Shown here: positions 8,563 to 15,227 of the stretch, piece after piece
Layout: each line of letters opens with the position of its first letter
How positions within the stretch are numbered: position 1 is the first letter of the stretch
Assembly: GCA_036803025.1 (NCBI GenBank)
Contig: DAIRVC010000044.1
Coordinates: 1 to 17,530, forward strand
DNA: 17,530 nt
Direction of reading: 5' to 3'
Origin: DAIRVC01 sp036803025
GTDB lineage: Bacteria; Chloroflexota; Anaerolineae; Anaerolineales; E44-bin32
Translations under genes and position numbers: made by a program
Notes under the pieces: model-generated
What the model was told of the DNA's origin: nothing
The model's database searches: none
The model's input: the letters and a program-made list of their open reading frames with translations, nothing else

Positions 8563-8601
8563 TCTCGACACGCCTGCGGCCGGTACGCTCCGGCGCAAGC
8601 C

Positions 8602-9687
8602 TCAGTCGACGCCGTTGCCCGCGCTGCGGATGACCGCTGTTACCCCCGAGGCCCAGCGGTGCCAATCGCCGAAATGGCGATCGAGGAGCTTCAGTCCTTC
8701 GCCGATCGGTGTCAGCCCGACGGCCTCCATGTCGGCGTCGACCATGATGCGCGCCAGATCCTTGTAGGTCACCTTCGGGTGCCAATCGAGCAGCCGGCGC
8801 GCCTTGGAGGCATCCGCCTGCAGGTAGTCGACCTCGGTCGGGCGGAAGTAGCGCTGATCGATCTCCACCCGCTCACGCCAATCGAGGCCGGCGTAGCCGA
8901 AAGCCTCTTCGACGAACTCGCGCATGGTCGGCGCCACGCCGGTGCCGAGGACGAAATCGCCCGGCTCATCCAGCTGCAGCATGCGCCACATCGCCTCGAC
9001 GTACTCCGGCGCGTAGCCGTAGTCGCGGCGCGCTTCCAGATTGCCCAGGAAGACCTTCTTCTGCCGCCCGGCCAGGATGCGCGCCACGGCGCGCGTGACT
9101 TTGCGCGACAGGAAGGTCTCGCCGCGCCGCGGGCTCTCATGGTTGAAGAGGATGCCGTTGACCGCGAACATCTTGTAGGCTTCGCGGTAGTTGCGAGCCA
9201 TCCAGAAGGCGTACAGCTTGGCGATGGCATACGGGCTGCGGGGCTCGAAGGGCGTGGTCTCGCTCTGCGGCGCCGGTGCGCTCCCATACATCTCGCTCGA
9301 CGACGCCTGGTAGAAACGCGCCGGGGTTCCACTGCGGCGGATGGCCTCCAGGATGCGGGTGGTCCCCAGACCGGTCACCGTGCCGGTGTACTCGGGGATC
9401 TCGAAGCTGACCTTGACATGCGAGAGTGCACCCAGGTGGTAGACCTCGTCCGGCCGCACGTTATAAATCAGGTTCGCCAGCTGCTCGGAATTGGAGAGGT
9501 CGCCATAGTGCAGGAACAGCCGCGCCGACGGATCGTGTGGGTCCTGGTAGATGTGGTCGATGCGATCGGTATTGAAGGTGCTCGCTTTGCGGATCAGACC
9601 GTGGACCTCGTAACCCTTGCTGACCAGAAGCTCAGCCAGGTAGGATCCGTCCTGTCCGGTGACCCCGGTGATCATGGCTTTGGGCAT
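8602..9687 (-). CDS. gmd: GDP-mannose 4,6-dehydratase
   Basis: This 361-residue short-chain dehydrogenase (extended SDR) converts GDP-D-mannose to GDP-4-keto-6-deoxy-D-mannose. Diagnostic family strings are visible: TGVTGQDGSYLAELL at the NADP-binding Rossmann start, GLIRKASTFNTDRIDH, LHYGDLSNSEQL, NVRPDEVYHLGA, the catalytic Ser-Glu in ASSSEMYG, Tyr and Lys in PYAIAKLYAFW, FNHESPRRGETF and RDYGYAPEYVEAMWRMLQ. In that last string Tyr and Pro replace the more usual Trp and Arg. The start MPKAMITG at 9687 is chosen because GGGAG lies five bases upstream; the frame is open for ten more codons. The gene is headed by its own sigma70-like promoter and is followed 54 bases later by the GT2 gene. No Fcl (fucose), Rmd (rhamnose), Per (perosamine) or reductase partner is in the window, so the final sugar is unknown. 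Confidence 0.96.
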   Translation of the reverse strand: MPKAMITGVTGQDGSYLAELLVSKGYEVHGLIRKASTFNTDRIDHIYQDPHDPSARLFLHYGDLSNSEQLANLIYNVRPDEVYHLGALSHVKVSFEIPEYTGTVTGLGTTRILEAIRRSGTPARFYQASSSEMYGSAPAPQSETTPFEPRSPYAIAKLYAFWMARNYREAYKMFAVNGILFNHESPRRGETFLSRKVTRAVARILAGRQKKVFLGNLEARRDYGYAPEYVEAMWRMLQLDEPGDFVLGTGVAPTMREFVEEAFGYAGLDWRERVEIDQRYFRPTEVDYLQADASKARRLLDWHPKVTYKDLARIMVDADMEAVGLTPIGEGLKLLDRHFGDWHRWASGVTAVIRSAGNGVD

Positions 9688-9717
9688 ATCATCTCCCGGC
9701 CTGTGGCGCCCGGCCAA

Positions 9718-9734
9718 AATTCAGTCATTGAATT
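9718..9734. repeat. Inverted repeat AATTCA-5-TGAATT over the gmd promoter start region
   Basis: Arms of six perfectly complementary bases (9718-9723 and 9729-9734) flank a five-base centre. It is an AT-rich island in a GC-rich window. It overlaps the -10 box at 9732-9737 and the expected transcription start around 9725, which is a suitable place for a repressor operator. On the minus strand it is followed by a short T run, so a weak terminator for the upstream gene is an alternative, although a six-base AT-rich stem would be weak. Confidence 0.45.
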
Positions 9735-9759
9735 ATACACCGGGGGAGGTGCGCGTCAA
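9732..9759 (-). promoter_or_regulatory. Sigma70-type promoter for gmd and downstream genes
   Basis: On the minus strand TTGACG (9759-9754) is followed by a 16-base spacer and a consensus TATAAT (9737-9732). Transcription would begin near 9725, giving a leader of about 38 bases before ATG 9687. The -35 lies inside the last codons of the upstream membrane-protein frame and the -10 contains its TAA stop. This is the best promoter match I found in the window. It would let gmd, GT2, GT4 and the asparagine-synthase-like gene be expressed apart from the large upstream operon. Confidence 0.7.
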
Positions 9760-10380
9760 GCCGCGCCGGTCGAGGGCCACGAAGGCGCCGCCCAACAGCA
9801 ACAGCGCCGCGCCCGCCGCCAGCAGGGTTCCGGTTAAGTTGAGCGCCGGGGTGCCCAGATAGCGCCCGGCGTACCACTGCGAGAACACGACGGTGACGGC
9901 TGCGACCAGGATCGCCAGCCTGGCCAGCCATGGGCTGCCCGACTGCCGGGCCTGCGCCCACCCCCACCCGGCCAGCGCCGCCTGGACGACCAGGAACGCC
10001 GCCCGATAGCGGACGTTGTCCCACCCGTCCGCACCCCCTCGGAATGAGGCCGCAATCGCGGTCACCCAGACCAGCACCGCCAGGTAGGTCGGCAGACTGC
10101 GCCAGCCGGCCGCGCGCGGCGCAGACAGCGTGGCGTAGATCAGGAAAGGCAACAGCGCGAACCAGGCCACGGCCCGGAAGATCTCAATAGCCTGTGCAAG
10201 CGGCGTGCTGGTCTCGAATAAGGCGGCCGGCAGGAAGGGGCGCACCAGGCCGTATGCCGTCGCCAGCGGAACATGCGTCCAGGCCGGGGCGCGGTCGAAC
10301 AGCGCCTGGACCATCCCCGAACCCTGCTCCAGGATATGCATCTCATACTCGGCCGTGCGCGTCAGCCAGCCCAATAGCAC
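9733..10380 (-). CDS. GT-C-like membrane protein, C-terminal part (frameshifted)
   Basis: This 215-residue frame opens with GTG at 10380 and contains about four hydrophobic segments (near 60-85, 92-110, 127-145, 149-167 and 183-205). It reads as a natural continuation of the protein encoded in the overlapping frame at 10343-11344. The segment LLGWLTRTAEYEMH, then SGMVQALFDRAP, then PLATAYGLVRPFLPAALFE looks like the interior of a longer membrane enzyme rather than an N-terminus. The two frames overlap by 38 bases with a one-base offset. Either one base is wrong or inserted near 10381 (the upper frame FVA then joins VLLGWL), or the gene is truly split and re-initiated at the GTG. No good Shine-Dalgarno precedes the GTG. 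Its TAA stop lies within the -10 of the gmd promoter. Confidence 0.72.
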   Translation of the reverse strand: MLLGWLTRTAEYEMHILEQGSGMVQALFDRAPAWTHVPLATAYGLVRPFLPAALFETSTPLAQAIEIFRAVAWFALLPFLIYATLSAPRAAGWRSLPTYLAVLVWVTAIAASFRGGADGWDNVRYRAAFLVVQAALAGWGWAQARQSGSPWLARLAILVAAVTVVFSQWYAGRYLGTPALNLTGTLLAAGAALLLLGGAFVALDRRGLTRTSPGV

Positions 10381-11344
10381 TCGCCACGAAGTGCGGCCCC
10401 GCGGGCGCCGCCGACCGATCCGCGGTGCGGCCCCAGATCCCCGCCCCTTCCCAGGCGCGTGTAGCCAGGAAGAAGGCGATCACCGCAGCGGCGACGATTC
10501 CGACCCAGGCCAGCAGCGGAAGCCGACGCGAGCTACGTCGCTCCCACAGCCACGCCCCGGCCAGGATGGCCGCGCCCACCAGGGCGGACGGCGGGGAGAC
10601 GATGACCGAAAGCGCACTCCCGACCGCCAGCGGCGCGGCGGCGCGACGCAGGCCCGACTGGCGCGCGACGGCAAAGCCGTACAACAGAAGTGACAGCCCC
10701 AGCCCCATGAACGGCTCGCGCATCTGCGACGCCCCGAGCAGGATCGCTTCGGGATACAGCGCCACCAGCCATGCCGCCAGGCGCGAGGCCGTGCTGCCGA
10801 TGGCCAGGGATACGAAGCCCCAGGCGAACAGGACCATCAGCGACGAGGCGCTGGCCGCCTGAAGCACGACCAGGAGCGGACGGTGCGCCTCTGGGCTGAG
10901 AACTCGATATCCCGCAGCACTCCAGATCAGCAGGCCGCCGTACTGGTCGACGCGCAATTCCCTCGCCGATGGCTCCCACAACGGACGATCAGACCGGCCA
11001 AACTCCCAGGCGATCCGGTCGCGGTCATAGGCATCCGGGTAGAAGTAGCCGGCCTGTTGATGGACGCGGTCGCTGCCGTACAGCGGCAGGAGGTGGGTGA
11101 AAGCCACCGCCAACCCGAGCCGCAGCGCCACTGCCACCAATGCCGCTGCCGCCAGCCAGCGCGGCGGCTGAAGCGGGCCGAGCGAACGCCAGGCCAGCCA
11201 ACCGGCCGCCGCGCACAACCCGGCGATCAGAAGATACGACAGCCACCCCGACCAGGAGGCGGTCCTCCCATCGACAAGGGTCAAGGCAGCCGCTATGCCT
11301 GCCAGGCTGAGGAGCCACGCCAGGATTCGCAAACGAGTGTTCAC
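10343..11344 (-). CDS. GT-C-like membrane protein, N-terminal part (frameshifted)
   Basis: From GTG 11344 this frame encodes 333 residues starting MNTRLRILAWLLSLAG, with about eight hydrophobic helices. After the third helix comes a loop containing YPDAYDRDRIAWEFGRS and DQYGGLLIW; acidic residues there are typical of the donor-side loop of GT-C (ArnT/GT39-like) enzymes. The last 25-30 residues (GRTADRSAAPAGPHFVASAI and on) lose family character, while the neighbouring frame from 10380 takes over with membrane-protein sequence, so the full protein would be about 537 residues over 9733-11344. The start overlaps the upstream stop by GTGA, which implies coupling. The longer open frame up to 11830 is a shadow antisense-like extension inside the upstream gene and is not used. 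Substrate is unknown. Confidence 0.75.
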   Translation of the reverse strand: MNTRLRILAWLLSLAGIAAALTLVDGRTASWSGWLSYLLIAGLCAAAGWLAWRSLGPLQPPRWLAAAALVAVALRLGLAVAFTHLLPLYGSDRVHQQAGYFYPDAYDRDRIAWEFGRSDRPLWEPSARELRVDQYGGLLIWSAAGYRVLSPEAHRPLLVVLQAASASSLMVLFAWGFVSLAIGSTASRLAAWLVALYPEAILLGASQMREPFMGLGLSLLLYGFAVARQSGLRRAAAPLAVGSALSVIVSPPSALVGAAILAGAWLWERRSSRRLPLLAWVGIVAAAVIAFFLATRAWEGAGIWGRTADRSAAPAGPHFVASAIGLADAHGRV

Positions 11345-12705
11345 GCGGGGGCCTTCCGGCGGCGGAACCACGACACGCTGGTCCAGACCACGAGGAGTAG
11401 GACGAGCATCTGCAAGGGTACCAGAAAGCGTTCGTTGTCGCCATGATCGACAAGCGTCTGGACGATCGAGGTCAGCCAGATCACCCCGGCCGCAGCCCAG
11501 GCAAACGTGTCCCAGCCGATGAGGCGCCGCGCTCGTCGGCTGAGCGCGCCCGCGACGCTGACAGCCAGGAACAGCCCGTTCGCGGCGATCGAGAGGACCC
11601 GCCCAGCCACAACCGCCCAACGCAGGGGCAGCAGCAGTCCGGCGGCGCGCACATTCTCCGGCTGCCAATAGGGCGGCGCCTTCCAGAAGGCGATCCACCC
11701 CTCGACCACATTGCGCAGGTACAGGTCGGGGTGTTCGCGGATCAGGCGCAAGGAAAGGCGTTGCAGTTCGCGGGAGAGATCGAAGAACGACAGCCCGGTG
11801 ACCTCGCTCAACTCGGGGATCGCCTCCCAAATCGTGTTGGTCTGGTCTCCCCGCAGGCGGAGGCGCTCATCCCGGTAGCGCAGGTATGTGTCGCGAATAA
11901 GCGCCTCATCATCCGGGAGGCGCTCGAAGAACACGCCCGTGTGCTGGACCCAGTTGAAGCCGGTCATGACCGTCGGCGAAAGCATGTGGTAGGTGCTCTG
12001 GATATAGGCTAGCCAGCCGCCCAGGAGCAGGATCGGCCCGAGACAGTAGAGGGCCGTGCGCAGCAGGCGCAGCCGCCACTCGCCCACAGGACCCGTCGCT
12101 CCGCTTCCGGCCGCCCACCACACGAACGGCAGCAGCCAGACGGGCAGTACGAAGAAGAGGACCCGCGTCAGCCCGGCCAGACTGGCGACGATGCCAAGCA
12201 GCAGAGCCAGCCACGCCTTCGTCCACGGGCCGGCCGATTGCCGGAGCGCCAATAGCAGCGCGAAGCTGGCGACCACATAGAACGTCGTCAGCGTCTCGGT
12301 CAGCAGATTGGCCTCAAACAGGATCTGACCGGGGATCAGGTCGTAGAGCAGCGCGACCACGCCGGCCGCGTGCGGATTCCCGGTCGCCTTGAGTGTGATC
12401 CAGAACAGAAGGAGGGAGATCGTCCAACCCAGCGCCATCTGCGCCAGCCAGATCGCGTCGCCGTCGGGGCCGACGACCGCCAGGAAGGCCGGGTATCCCG
12501 GGACACGCGTCCCATCGTAGCCGGCCATGCTCCCCTGCGAGAGGACCTCACCGAGGCGGAGGTAAGCGCCGGTGTCGCCGTAATACGCCGGCCGGTAGAC
12601 CAACCACAGCGCCAGGCGTTCGAGCATTCCGAATGCGGCAACGCCTGCCAGCCAGCGCCCGGCCGTGTTGCGCGACGGCAGCGCAGCGCCCCCCTCAGCC
12701 GGCAC
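11341..12705 (-). CDS. GT39/ArnT-like membrane glycosyltransferase (GT-C)
   Basis: This protein of about 454 residues has around ten hydrophobic helices. The first extracytoplasmic loop has YRPAYYGDTGAYLRLGEVL (the Asp near residue 44 is the expected GT-C catalytic or metal-binding acid), followed by DGTRVPGYPAFLA, a pattern common to PMT/ArnT/RgtA-like proteins. Such enzymes take a sugar from a polyprenyl-phosphate donor on the outer face of the membrane; the GT2 at 7567-8547 could make that donor. GTG 12705 is preferred as start because GGGGAAGG stands five bases before it; ATG 12726 is seven codons earlier with no clear ribosome site. With GTG 12705 the gene overlaps the upstream GT4 by 11 bases. 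Its TGA overlaps the next start as GTGA. The substrate cannot be inferred. Confidence 0.85.
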   Translation of the reverse strand: MPAEGGAALPSRNTAGRWLAGVAAFGMLERLALWLVYRPAYYGDTGAYLRLGEVLSQGSMAGYDGTRVPGYPAFLAVVGPDGDAIWLAQMALGWTISLLLFWITLKATGNPHAAGVVALLYDLIPGQILFEANLLTETLTTFYVVASFALLLALRQSAGPWTKAWLALLLGIVASLAGLTRVLFFVLPVWLLPFVWWAAGSGATGPVGEWRLRLLRTALYCLGPILLLGGWLAYIQSTYHMLSPTVMTGFNWVQHTGVFFERLPDDEALIRDTYLRYRDERLRLRGDQTNTIWEAIPELSEVTGLSFFDLSRELQRLSLRLIREHPDLYLRNVVEGWIAFWKAPPYWQPENVRAAGLLLPLRWAVVAGRVLSIAANGLFLAVSVAGALSRRARRLIGWDTFAWAAAGVIWLTSIVQTLVDHGDNERFLVPLQMLVLLLVVWTSVSWFRRRKAPA

Positions 12706-13840
12706 TTTCGCCTTCCCCCAGCCCATTGAGCGCTCGCTGCGCCCGGGCTGTCCAGCTGTGACCGCTCGCTTCGAGCGCGGCGCGCCGCGCCAGCCGATCC
12801 CGGCGGGCCGGGTCGTCGCGCAGCGCAGCCAACGCCGCGGCCCAGGCGGCCACGTCCTCCGGTGGCAGCAGCACCGCGGTCTCCTCGTCCAGCTGCTCGC
12901 GCAGCACCGGCAGGTCGCTCGAGAGGATCGCCCGGCCGGATGCCAGGTACTCGAAGACCTTCATCGGGCTGGCGGTCTGCGCCGTATCCCCTCCCCCGCT
13001 CACGGCGATTTGCCGTTCATAGGGCATCAGGAGCACATCGCAGGCGGCCTGGATCAGCGGCAGTCGCTCATTGGCTACAAAACCGAGGAAGGTGACATTG
13101 GTGAGATCCGCCTGCGCGGCGCGGGCGCGCCAGTCGTCGACGGCTGCCGGCTCCCCCCCGGCCAGGACGAAGTGGACTTGTGGATGAAGCGCGGCCAGTT
13201 CCAGGATCAGCCCGACGCCGCGGCCGGCGTACAGGTGTCCGGTGTAGCCGGCGGTGAAGCCTTCGACCCAGTTCAATGACCGCCGGGCGACTTGTGGCGC
13301 GGGCAGATCGCGGTAGCGTTCCAGGTCGACGCCGTTGGGGGAGATGATCGAGAACGGCGGCTGCAGCGCCAGCCCGTAGGTCTGCGCCAACCAGGCCTCC
13401 AGCGCTGCGGTAGTGGGTAGGAGCCGGCGAGCGCCGCGCCCGCGCAGGAAGCGACGCATCAGCCACGGCCCGAGGCGCCCTGCCGGCCGATCGTGGACCT
13501 CCAGCAGGGTCGCCATGCCCAGGCTCGATGCAGCCGCTGCGGCCGGAAGCGGCCAGACGTAGCACAGATCGGCCTGCCAGGCGCGCGCGGCCAGCACCGC
13601 CCGCAGGCAGACGTCGTAGCGCCGCGCCCCCGGGAGGCCCGTCAACCACTGCACCGGAAACGCCCGGCTCAGCCCGTAGTGGGCAGCGAGCGACTCCCAG
13701 CCCGCCTCCGGCGTACGGCCAGCGGTCCACAGCCGCACCTCATGGCCCATCCCGGCCATCGCCTGGCAGACCTTCATGACCTGGATCGAGTTTGCCGTCA
13801 GCGATGGGATGCGCGAGGTGGCGATACAGCCGATGCGCAC
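12695..13840 (-). CDS. Glycosyltransferase family 4 (GT-B fold), second copy in locus
   Basis: This 381-residue protein starts MRIGCIATSRIPSLTANSIQ at GTG 13840, with GGAG eight bases upstream. The N-terminal half includes HEVRLWTAGRTPE and TLLEVHDRPAGRLG. The linker SPNGVDLERY (167-176) and TGHLYAGRGVGLILELA (200-216) mark the donor half, which carries SPMKVFEYLASGRAILSSDL with Glu297. The first Glu of the classical EX7E pair is not at the expected place, as in many GT4 members with an SPxKxFEYxAxGR block. It is predicted to be cytoplasmic, adding one sugar to the lipid-linked repeat; the donor is not known. It follows the flippase gene by five bases and overlaps the next gene by 11 to 32 bases, depending on that gene's start. 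The longer open frame up to 14848 runs antiparallel in sense through the flippase in another frame and is a shadow. Confidence 0.9.
   Translation of the reverse strand: MRIGCIATSRIPSLTANSIQVMKVCQAMAGMGHEVRLWTAGRTPEAGWESLAAHYGLSRAFPVQWLTGLPGARRYDVCLRAVLAARAWQADLCYVWPLPAAAAASSLGMATLLEVHDRPAGRLGPWLMRRFLRGRGARRLLPTTAALEAWLAQTYGLALQPPFSIISPNGVDLERYRDLPAPQVARRSLNWVEGFTAGYTGHLYAGRGVGLILELAALHPQVHFVLAGGEPAAVDDWRARAAQADLTNVTFLGFVANERLPLIQAACDVLLMPYERQIAVSGGGDTAQTASPMKVFEYLASGRAILSSDLPVLREQLDEETAVLLPPEDVAAWAAALAALRDDPARRDRLARRAALEASGHSWTARAQRALNGLGEGESAG
12711..12718 (-). promoter_or_regulatory. Ribosome binding site deciding a GTG start
   Basis: On the minus strand this reads GGGGAAGG, five bases before GTG 12705. 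It lies inside the last codons of the upstream GT4 gene and favours the GTG over ATG 12726 as the start of the GT39-like protein. Confidence 0.55.
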
Positions 13841-13845
13841 GCCCG

Positions 13846-15219
13846 TCACTCCAGGGGATCGGGCGCGGCCAACTCCGCCCGACGCAGCTCGACGCCCGTC
13901 TTCCACACCAGGACCCCGGTCGTCACCACGTAGAACGCACTCAGCAGGGCCGCCATGGCGCCAGCACCGGCGCGCGGCACGAAGGCGAAGATCCCCAACA
14001 TCTTGGCGATCGCTGCGGCCAGGTGCACCTTCGTTGGGAATTCGGGCATGCCCAGAGGCAGCAGCACGTTCCGGTTCCAATACAGGATGTTCACCACAAC
14101 CACGCCGACCAGCAAGATGAGCAGGATGTTGTAGGCCGGCAGGAAGTCCGCCCCCCAGACCGAGGCGATCAGCCAGGGCCCCAGGATGATCACGCCCACG
14201 CTTGCCGGCACGGTCCAGGCGGCGGAGAGCAGGCTGCCGCTGCGCAGCAGGTAGCGGACGTTCTTCCAGCGGCGATGGGCGACCTCGCGCGTCACCTCGC
14301 GATAGGTGGTGGAGATGAGCGGGTCGACCGGATTGATGAGCAGGGTGCGGATGGCCAGCGCCAGCTTGTACCATCCCACCTGCTCCGGCGTGCTGAACGC
14401 GCTCAACCATAGGATCTCGCTGTCCCGCGTGACCAGATTGAGCGAGGTGGTCAGGTTGGTGTTGACGGCGAAGCGGATCAGATCGCGGCGGCGATCGCTC
14501 AAGAGCGAGAGTGGAGCACGCCACCACCCCGCTCCCCAGCGCCTGCGTGCGTGCACCAAAGCCGCCGCCGTCGTCGCCAGCGCCCAGGCAACCTTGCCCG
14601 CCAGGTATGCGATCAGGACCTCGGTCAGCCCGCCGCCGGTAACGAAGAAGGCCGCGATCAGCACCAGCGTCAGCGCGCTCTGACCGATCATGATGCCGGC
14701 CAGCAGGCGGAACTGGTTGAACACTTGCAGCAGACCGGCCGAGCTCTCGGCCATCAGATTGGCCAGGATGATCAGGCCGTACAGGACATACAGGCCGACA
14801 TTGGATGGGTCGTTCGGCGCCAGGTAGCGCGCCGCCAAGGGCGCGCACAGAAGCAGCAGCCCGTAGGCGATCAGCGAGCTGACGACCTCGGCCATCCCGG
14901 CGGCCTTGAACACGGCGGCGGCATGCTGCGGCTGGTCGCGGGCGCTGAACTCACTGACATAGCTGACCACGAGCTGACCCATGCGGAAGGAGGTCAGACC
15001 GTTGACGACCGTTGCGAACTGCGTCACCGTTCCGAGTAGACCGAAACCGGCGACACCCAGCAGCCGCGCCGAGAGTGCACTCTGCCCCATGCTGAGCAGC
15101 GCGGCGATCGTGCCCCCGCTGAGCAGATAGCCGGAGTTGCGGATGACGCGCCGCACCAGTGGGTTGTTCAGGAATCGACGGACAAGGGCAAAGGCGGCAG
15201 GCTGCGGTTCGGCGTGCAC
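13846..15219 (-). CDS. Oligosaccharide flippase, Wzx/MOP superfamily
   Basis: This 457-residue protein has about 14 hydrophobic segments and no large soluble domain. After a short basic N-terminus comes RNSGYLLSGGTIAALLSMGQ, then ARLLGVAGFGLLGTVTQF (51-68), the Gly-x-x-Gly-Phe-Gly-Leu pattern at the second helix of polysaccharide transporters (PST/MATE-like). It probably translocates a lipid-linked oligosaccharide. It is not close in sequence to the plus-strand flippase at 3013-4527, which has a translocase-type N-terminus, so the locus encodes two distinct exporters. The start is GTG 15219, six bases after a GAGG that incorporates the last bases of the preceding gene's TGA. It ends five bases before the GT4 start. 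This tight spacing places it in the operon with the dehydrogenase, epimerase and GT4. Confidence 0.9.
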   Translation of the reverse strand: MHAEPQPAAFALVRRFLNNPLVRRVIRNSGYLLSGGTIAALLSMGQSALSARLLGVAGFGLLGTVTQFATVVNGLTSFRMGQLVVSYVSEFSARDQPQHAAAVFKAAGMAEVVSSLIAYGLLLLCAPLAARYLAPNDPSNVGLYVLYGLIILANLMAESSAGLLQVFNQFRLLAGIMIGQSALTLVLIAAFFVTGGGLTEVLIAYLAGKVAWALATTAAALVHARRRWGAGWWRAPLSLLSDRRRDLIRFAVNTNLTTSLNLVTRDSEILWLSAFSTPEQVGWYKLALAIRTLLINPVDPLISTTYREVTREVAHRRWKNVRYLLRSGSLLSAAWTVPASVGVIILGPWLIASVWGADFLPAYNILLILLVGVVVVNILYWNRNVLLPLGMPEFPTKVHLAAAIAKMLGIFAFVPRAGAGAMAALLSAFYVVTTGVLVWKTGVELRRAELAAPDPLE

Positions 15220-15227
15220 AATCCGCC

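Noticed and set aside
7660..9837. 725-codon plus-strand open frame
   Set aside because: It runs antisense across the GT2 gene, gmd and part of the next gene, all of which are strongly recognisable, so it is a compositional shadow.
11345..11830. Upstream extension of the split GT-C-like frame
   Set aside because: It is contained within the GT39-like gene in another frame. The GTGA overlap at 11344 and the hydrophobic N-terminus after it give a much better start.
13841..14848. Upstream extension of the GT4 open frame
   Set aside because: It overlaps the flippase gene in another frame on the same strand and has no glycosyltransferase or other character; the GT4 begins at MRIGCIATS.
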